A stretch of DNA of 9,762 nt from JAWLCG01 sp041687295 (GTDB lineage: Bacteria > Planctomycetota > Phycisphaerae > SM23-33 > FEN-1343). Positions 5,576 through 9,762 of the stretch are shown here, one piece after another. The stretch lies in assembly GCA_041687295.1 (NCBI GenBank), contig JAWLCG010000184.1:1-9762 (forward strand), written 5' to 3'. Both the position numbers and the translations under genes were made by a program. How positions within the stretch are numbered: the stretch's first letter is position 1; every line of letters starts with the position of its first letter. The notes below the pieces were generated by a model. It saw nothing but the letters and a program-made list of their open reading frames with translations. It was not told the origin of the DNA and made no database searches.

Positions 5576-6646
5576 TCAGCCCATCGCGTAGAGTTCGTCG
5601 CAGAGGGCGCGGGCCTGGTCGGCACTCATGCGGTCGCCGACGGCCAGCAGGAAGCCCGATCCGCCCAGTTCGCGGCAGATGTGGCGGGCACCCTCGGCCG
5701 AGACGAACAGCTGCTGGAGTCGGCCAGCCTGCTTGATTCGGCCCAGCAGCTCGATCCACCCGTCCGGCGGCGGCTTGCCGTCGCCGGGCACCCACTGGAT
5801 GCCCCGCAGCCGCTCGATGCTCAGCAGCTGGTCGAGGTGCGGAATCTGCCCCACGCCATCGAGGTGGTAGAAGCCGTAGTCGAGGTACTCGCAGCAGGCC
5901 CGCAGGTCGGGCATGACGAAGCGGGCGAACATCTCCGGCGAGATCATGTACGCAAAGTCGCTCTGGAGCATGTACCCCCGCCCCGGTGCCCAGGTTGGCG
6001 CCCAGGGCACGGTGCCGGGGCAGATGGGGCGGATGATCCGCTCCAGCAGCCGATACGCCTCCAGCCAGGTGGCCGTGATGGCCCCGACGGCCCGCTCAAC
6101 GGCCTCGGGACGCTCCAGCGTGTCCACCAGCAGCTGCTCGGTGCCGACCAGGCTGGCCAGGATATCCAGGTTGCCGCCGAGGTCGGTATGGCTGATCTGG
6201 ACGGTCTCGCCGAGGCCCTCGACGAAGGCGGCGGTCAGCTCCCGCAGGCGGCGCCACCAGGGCGTCTCGGGGTTGAAGCGGACCTCCAGCGTCTCCACCG
6301 TCGTGCCGGGCGCGGGCTCGAACCAGACGGTCCGCTCGGTCGGGTGCAGCCGACAGCCCAGGGCCTCGGCCAGCACGCCGGCGCCGAAGTTGACGAACAC
6401 CGTCGGGAAGCTGTCGCCCACGTACTGCCGGGCGGCCAGGTGCGAGCGTTGGATCTCGACGATCCGCTCGGCCGGCATATCCAGGGGGTAGCTGGTGTGG
6501 AAGTGCTGGTAGCCCGGTAGCCCCTCGCGGCCGGGGCGGGGGACGTTGTGGGGCAGCACCAGGGGCCTGTCGAGGCGGTGGTCCCACCAGGCGGTGAAGG
6601 CCTGGCGGATGCGGTCCCAGTCGTCGGGCGTAAAGACGATGTCCAT
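5576..6646 (-). CDS. Uroporphyrinogen decarboxylase (URO-D) superfamily protein
   Basis: The 356-residue product reads as a URO-D/MtaA-type TIM barrel. Supporting segments are AWWDHRLDRPLV (19-30) near the N-terminus, typical of a branch sometimes annotated as corrinoid-methyltransferase-like; DLGGNLDILASLVGTEQLL (155-173); YMLQSDFAYMISPEMFARF (225-243); and YHLDGVGQIPHLD (260-272) followed by GIQWVPGDG (282-290). True HemE enzymes have different N-terminal substrate-binding motifs, which I do not see, so a role in haem synthesis is unlikely. Relatives include cobamide-dependent methyltransferases and many uncharacterised proteins. No corrinoid protein or methyltransferase partner is nearby, so the substrate is unknown. 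The start is well supported by AAGGAG five bases before the ATG and by a promoter at 6682-6709. It is divergent from the DUF2752 operon. Confidence 0.8.
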   Translation of the reverse strand: MDIVFTPDDWDRIRQAFTAWWDHRLDRPLVLPHNVPRPGREGLPGYQHFHTSYPLDMPAERIVEIQRSHLAARQYVGDSFPTVFVNFGAGVLAEALGCRLHPTERTVWFEPAPGTTVETLEVRFNPETPWWRRLRELTAAFVEGLGETVQISHTDLGGNLDILASLVGTEQLLVDTLERPEAVERAVGAITATWLEAYRLLERIIRPICPGTVPWAPTWAPGRGYMLQSDFAYMISPEMFARFVMPDLRACCEYLDYGFYHLDGVGQIPHLDQLLSIERLRGIQWVPGDGKPPPDGWIELLGRIKQAGRLQQLFVSAEGARHICRELGGSGFLLAVGDRMSADQARALCDELYAMG

Positions 6647-6681
6647 GGCCTCTCCTTGCGGGCCGACGTGGCCAGGCCGTC

Positions 6682-6709
6682 ACCATACCAGCCCGCCGCA
6701 GGAAGGCAA
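6682..6709 (-). promoter_or_regulatory. Probable promoter of the URO-D-like gene
   Basis: On the minus strand TTGCCT (6704-6709), a 16-bp spacer and TATGGT (6682-6687) give a reasonable promoter. Transcription would start near 6675, about 28 nt before the ATG at 6646. Confidence 0.45.
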
Positions 6710-6768
6710 GCCCTTATGACGGGAGCCCCGGCCGCTCTGGGGGCAGCCCCGACGGGTTTCTAGGGTAG

Positions 6769-6797
6769 TTGCATTAGGGCGGCGGGTCGGGTATTCT
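6769..6797 (+). promoter_or_regulatory. Probable promoter of the four-gene rightward operon
   Basis: TTGCAT (6769-6774), an exactly 17-bp spacer and TATTCT (6792-6797) make a good promoter. Transcription near 6804 supports ATG 6825, not the GTG at 6798, as the start of the first gene. It is back to back with the URO-D promoter; the two -35 boxes are about 60 bp apart. Confidence 0.55.
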
Positions 6798-6824
6798 GTG
6801 GGGCTGGCCCGTGGGGCCTGGACC

Positions 6825-7313
6825 ATGAGTGAGCCCGAGTCATCCGTGCCGGAGGTGCCCGCCCGTCCGTGTTCCGGGCGGACCGGGATGCCCCCGCGCC
6901 TCCTGGGCCTGCTGGTGGGCGGGCCTTGCGTGCTGGTGGTGGCCCTGGCGGTCTGGCTGACGCCGGATGCGCGGGGCTACGACACCCACACGCAGCTGGC
7001 CCTGCCGCCGTGCGGGTTCCTTCGGACCACGGGCCTGCCGTGCCCGACCTGCGGGATGACGACGGCCTATGCGAACCTGGCCCACGGGCGGGTCGTGTCG
7101 GCCCTGCGAGCCAACGTGGGCGGCGCGGCGTTGTTCGTCGTGACGGTCCTGGCCGGCCTGGTCGGCCTGGCGCAGCTGGTGACGGGGCGGGCGTGGTTGG
7201 AGCGTCTGACGCCCCGGGTGGGGTGGCTGTGGCTGGCCCTGTGGGCCGTGCTGGGCGGCTGGGCGCTCAACCTCGCCCTGGGCCTGGCGATGGGCCGGTG
7301 GCCGGCCCGTTAA
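6825..7313 (+). CDS. DUF2752 family membrane protein
   Basis: The 162-residue protein carries the DUF2752 signature: PPCGFLRTTGLPCPTCGMTTA (62-82), with C63, C73 and C76 around a CPxCG core, between hydrophobic helices at about 24-45, 97-120 and 133-156. The family is widespread in Bacteroidota, Planctomycetota and Actinomycetota and has no established function. The cysteines may bind metal or form a disulphide (inference). The frame is open upstream to GTG 6798, but that codon abuts the -10 box, so ATG 6825 is preferred; its ribosome site is weak. The N-terminal 23 residues are polar and proline-rich. It is the first of four closely packed genes, with 10 bp to the next start. Confidence 0.85.
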   Translation: MSEPESSVPEVPARPCSGRTGMPPRLLGLLVGGPCVLVVALAVWLTPDARGYDTHTQLALPPCGFLRTTGLPCPTCGMTTAYANLAHGRVVSALRANVGGAALFVVTVLAGLVGLAQLVTGRAWLERLTPRVGWLWLALWAVLGGWALNLALGLAMGRWPAR

Positions 7314-7323
7314 GGAGTAGCGA

Positions 7324-7983
7324 ATGTCTCGACTGCCCTGGCTGATCCTGCTGCTGGCGGGGAGTCTGATTGGCTGTAACCTGCTGGCGTTCCCGCTGTG
7401 GGTGCTCGCGCCGGAGCTCAAGGACACCGTGCCGGCCGAGTACGACGGCCTGGCCAACCACTCCGTCGCCATCGTCGTCTACGCCGACTACGACGTGCTC
7501 TACTCCTACCCCTACGCCCGCACCGAGCTGGCCACCACCGTCGGGCAGGAGCTCACCCGCACCGTCGAGGGCATCCGCGTGGTCGACCCCCAGCGCGTCG
7601 TCGCCTACCAGGACCAGAACATCTACTGGGACACCATGCCCATGCCCGAGCTGGGCGAGACCCTCGGCGCCGACCGGGTGCTCTACATCTCCCTCAGCGA
7701 GTACACCACCCGCGAGCCGGGCAGCACCACGCTGGTCCGCGGACGGATCCAGGCGACGGCGTCGGCCTGGGAGTCGCCCTGCCCTGACGGCACCGACGGG
7801 CTGGTCTGGGAGAAGAACGACCTGGCTGTCACCTGGCCCAGCGAAGGACCGCTGGGCGTGCTGACCACCAACGATCGGCCGGTGCGGCAGGAGACCGTCC
7901 GGCAGTTCGCGGTCCTGCTGGCCAAGAGCTTCTACTCTTACAACGTGCCCCGCTACGGCGACGAAGCGATGGAGCGCCCCTGA
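7324..7983 (+). CDS. Lipoprotein A of a tandem paralogous pair
   Basis: The 219-residue product begins with a lipoprotein signal peptide whose lipobox LIGC puts the lipidated cysteine at position 18. AAGGAG lies six bases before the ATG. After a short linker, the body (about 46-205) reads as alternating strands and helices: VAIVVYADYDVLYSYP, a helix RTELATTVGQELTRTV, then GIRVVDP, and LGADRVLYISLSEY (114-127). The pattern recalls small alpha/beta lipoprotein domains such as those of LpoB or the N-terminal part of TolB, but I cannot assign a named family. It aligns without gaps to the next gene: SYP 61-63, LGA 114-116, YI 121-122, GR 140-141 and AK 200-201 fall at the same numbers. Its stop overlaps the next ATG by one base (TGATG), indicating translational coupling. 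The function is unknown; it is probably envelope-located. Confidence 0.82.
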   Translation: MSRLPWLILLLAGSLIGCNLLAFPLWVLAPELKDTVPAEYDGLANHSVAIVVYADYDVLYSYPYARTELATTVGQELTRTVEGIRVVDPQRVVAYQDQNIYWDTMPMPELGETLGADRVLYISLSEYTTREPGSTTLVRGRIQATASAWESPCPDGTDGLVWEKNDLAVTWPSEGPLGVLTTNDRPVRQETVRQFAVLLAKSFYSYNVPRYGDEAMERP

Positions 7984-8642
7984 TGCCAACGCGTGCGACC
8001 CTGCTGATCGCCCTGGGCCTGACGGTCACCGTGATTTCCGGCTGTGCGACCATCCGGTGGGCGTTGATGGCCTTCGCCCCGCCCGAGAAGGTCCAGCCCC
8101 AGTACACCCTGGAGCCGGGCCAGACGGTGCTGGTCTTCCCCGACGACTGGCACGAGCCGCTGAGCTACCCGCCGCTCAAGCGGATGCTGGCCGAGCAGCT
8201 CAACTTCCGCCTGACCCGCCAGGACCTCGCCGCCGCCACCGTGCCCTACACCGAGCTGCTGGACCTGCAGTCGCGCGAGAACGACTTCGCCACAACGGCC
8301 ATCGCCACCGTCGGCTCGCGTCTCGGCGCCAACCTGGTGGTCTACATCGACGTCCGCCAGTTCCACCTCAAGGAGAACCTCGACGGGCCTCTGTGGCAGG
8401 GGCGGATGAGCGCGTACGTCAAGGTCCTCGACGTCGCCCGGAGCAAGCGGGTCTGGCCCGAGGACGGCACGCCGGAGGGCTACCTCGTCGAGGTCGAGCT
8501 GCCGCTGACCGAGAGCGACGACAAAGCCTACGGCCAACGGCTCGCCGCTGAGCTGGCCGCCACGATGGCCGACCGCATCGCCAAGCTCTTCTACGTCAGC
8601 CTGAGCGACCCGCTGGCCCCGCCGGTCCGCGAGGGGACGTAG
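7983..8642 (+). CDS. Lipoprotein B of a tandem paralogous pair
   Basis: This 219-residue protein has the same length as the preceding one. Its signal peptide ends in the lipobox ISGC, with the cysteine at 21. The body begins TVLVFPDDW (48-56) and contains SYP (61-63), the helix KRMLAEQLNFRLTR, LGANLVVYIDVRQF (114-127), GR at 140-141 and AKLFY near 200. Landmarks match lipoprotein A by residue number, so the two arose by duplication and diverged strongly; only about a fifth to a quarter of positions look identical by eye. The strand-helix order suggests an LpoB/TolB-N-like fold, which is inference. The ATG overlaps the stop of the previous gene, so it has no separate ribosome site and is likely coupled. 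The glycosyltransferase gene follows after 8 bp. The function is unknown. Confidence 0.82.
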   Translation: MPTRATLLIALGLTVTVISGCATIRWALMAFAPPEKVQPQYTLEPGQTVLVFPDDWHEPLSYPPLKRMLAEQLNFRLTRQDLAAATVPYTELLDLQSRENDFATTAIATVGSRLGANLVVYIDVRQFHLKENLDGPLWQGRMSAYVKVLDVARSKRVWPEDGTPEGYLVEVELPLTESDDKAYGQRLAAELAATMADRIAKLFYVSLSDPLAPPVREGT

Positions 8643-8650
8643 GCACCCTC

Positions 8651-9724
8651 ATGGCCGGTGTCCTCCACGCGTACGATGCCGCCCTGCCGCCGGCCGGGCC
8701 GGCCCTGCTGGGCTGGCTGCGCCGCCATCGGCCCGACGACCGCCTCGCCCGCCTGGGCCCAGCCCCGAGTCGGCCCGACCTGCCCGAGCCCCACCACGCC
8801 CTGCGCTGCCCCTTTGGCCGAACCAGCCTGGCCGGAGCCCCCCTCAGCCGATTGGCCGATGCCGTGGACGCCCAGCTGGTGCACGCCTGGACCGTCCGCT
8901 CGGCCGGGGCGGCCATGGGCGAAGCGCGACCCGTGCTGCTGAGCCTCTTCGCCCCGCCCGAGCCCACCGAGGCCCGCCAGCTGCAGGCCATCCGCGAGGC
9001 GGACCTGCCCGGCACGCTGCACCTGCTGGCCGGGTCGGAGACGCTGGCGGCTCGGCTGGCCGACCTGGGCGTGCCGGCCGAGCGGGTCCACCACCTGAGT
9101 TGGCCGGGCCTGGCCGAGCCGGCCGACGCCGAGCGCCGCCGGGCCGTCCGGCAGCGGATGGGGCTCTCGGGGGAGGATTGGGTCGTGCTGGCGCCGCCGC
9201 AACGGCTGGCGGGCCCGGCCCTTCGCCTGGCGGTGTGGGTCGCCGACGTCCTGCGCCACGCCGACCCAGCCACCCGGCTGGTCGTGCCGGGCGCCGGCCC
9301 AGCCGTCGAGAAGGCCCGCCGCTTCGCCCGCACGTCGGGCTGTCCGGAACTGGTCCGCTTCGGCGGCCCCGACGCCGACGCCTGGGCCGCCGCCGACGCC
9401 GTCCTGCTGGCCGACGAGGCCGGCTGGGGCCAGGCCCCCCTGGCGATGGCCGTGCGGGCCCGCCTGCCCGTGCTGGCCGGCGCCGCCGGCGAACTGGGGG
9501 CCCTGCTCGAGGACGGCGAAACCGCCCTGCTGGCCGAGCCGACCGCCAAGCCCCTCTGCCAGGCCCTCTACCGCCTCCGCCACGAACCCGGCCTGGCCGA
9601 GCGCCTGGCCCGGGCCGCCGCCCAGCGCTGGGCCGACACCTTCAGCCCCCCCGCCGCGCTGGCCGCCCTGGAGGCGCTCTACGAGCGCCTCGCGGAGACC
9701 CACCGGACCCCGCGCAGACGTTGA
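8651..9724 (+). CDS. GT4-like glycosyltransferase
   Basis: The 357-residue product resembles a family 4 (GT-B fold) glycosyltransferase. The N-terminal half includes VDAQLVHAWTVRSAG (72-86) and LLAGSETLAARLADLGVPAERVHHL (125-149), like the linker where acceptor-domain strands end. The C-terminal half has VVLAPPQRL (178-186), RLVVPGAGP (209-217), DAWAAADAVLLADEAGWGQAP (243-263), LPVLAGAAGELGALLEDGETALL (272-294) and a final helical tail, all in the usual GT4 order. The nucleotide-sugar motif EX7E is incomplete: E256 is present, but the second glutamate, expected in a PLEAMA-like segment, is missing (PLAMA). It may use another residue or have lost activity. No membrane segment is visible, so it is probably cytoplasmic and acts at the inner membrane. 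As the fourth gene of the operon, it may modify an envelope glycan or protein linked to the lipoproteins (inference). Confidence 0.8.
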   Translation: MAGVLHAYDAALPPAGPALLGWLRRHRPDDRLARLGPAPSRPDLPEPHHALRCPFGRTSLAGAPLSRLADAVDAQLVHAWTVRSAGAAMGEARPVLLSLFAPPEPTEARQLQAIREADLPGTLHLLAGSETLAARLADLGVPAERVHHLSWPGLAEPADAERRRAVRQRMGLSGEDWVVLAPPQRLAGPALRLAVWVADVLRHADPATRLVVPGAGPAVEKARRFARTSGCPELVRFGGPDADAWAAADAVLLADEAGWGQAPLAMAVRARLPVLAGAAGELGALLEDGETALLAEPTAKPLCQALYRLRHEPGLAERLARAAAQRWADTFSPPAALAALEALYERLAETHRTPRRR

Positions 9725-9762
9725 ACGCCATCGAACGCGCCCCCGGGGCCCCCCCCCGGCGG

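Noticed and set aside
6798..6824. GTG 6798 as start of the DUF2752 gene
   Set aside because: It directly follows the predicted -10 box, so it would lie at or before the transcription start.
236..9703. Many long open frames antisense to or out of frame with the called genes (for example 1698-2411 -, 1757-2839 +, 8591-9703 -)
   Set aside because: They are expected in DNA this GC-rich. They overlap well-supported genes, have low-complexity Arg/Pro/Gly/Ala-rich products and show no domains.
9721..9762. A possible next gene starting at TTG 9721 overlapping the glycosyltransferase stop
   Set aside because: Only 14 codons are visible, with no ribosome site and a run of C and G; not enough to call.
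1..9762. tRNA, rRNA, CRISPR array, integrase or transposase genes
   Set aside because: None was recognised on either strand. The repeats present are short palindromes, not spaced direct-repeat arrays or IS ends flanking a transposase.

Overview
The window is about 9.8 kb of very GC-rich bacterial chromosome with strong G/C preference at third codon positions. A PEP-CTERM surface protein, a DUF2752 membrane protein, two lipoproteins, a URO-D-like enzyme, irregular use of Shine-Dalgarno sites and many palindromic intergenic repeats together suggest a member of the Planctomycetota, probably Phycisphaerae-like. That placement is inference from gene content; there is no rRNA or other marker to confirm it. 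I see no tRNA, rRNA, CRISPR array, transposase or phage gene.

Layout. Positions 1-200 hold the 3' end of a zinc-ribbon gene, followed by two hairpins, the second with a T-tract. A large 7TM-HD (PgpH-type, cyclic-di-AMP phosphodiesterase-like) gene follows on + (267-2597). A 242-bp gap full of palindromes separates it from a convergent PEP-CTERM protein gene (2840-3526, -). That gene has its own promoter and a leader of about 160 nt that can fold into a multi-branched RNA. Divergent from it is a PPC/DUF296 gene (3892-4305, +). It converges on a minus-strand group: ybeY (4498-4953), a small three-helix membrane protein 14 bp upstream of ybeY, and a URO-D-superfamily enzyme (5576-6646). A 101-bp near-perfect inverted repeat separates DUF296 from ybeY, and a cluster of palindromes separates the membrane protein from the URO-D gene. 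From about 6769 a clear promoter reads rightward through four tightly packed genes: DUF2752 protein, lipoprotein A, lipoprotein B and a GT4-like glycosyltransferase (6825-9724).

How the genes work together. PgpH-type and YbeY genes are often neighbours in bacteria; here they are about 2 kb apart on opposite strands with unrelated genes between, so the cluster looks rearranged. The four-gene rightward operon is the most coherent unit: an inner-membrane protein, two paralogous lipoproteins of identical length and register, and a glycosyltransferase. It points to an envelope function, which I cannot name.

The features most worth a second look are the structured leader of the PEP-CTERM gene, the nested 101-bp palindrome, and the register-matched lipoprotein pair. 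The rest is fairly ordinary chromosomal content.
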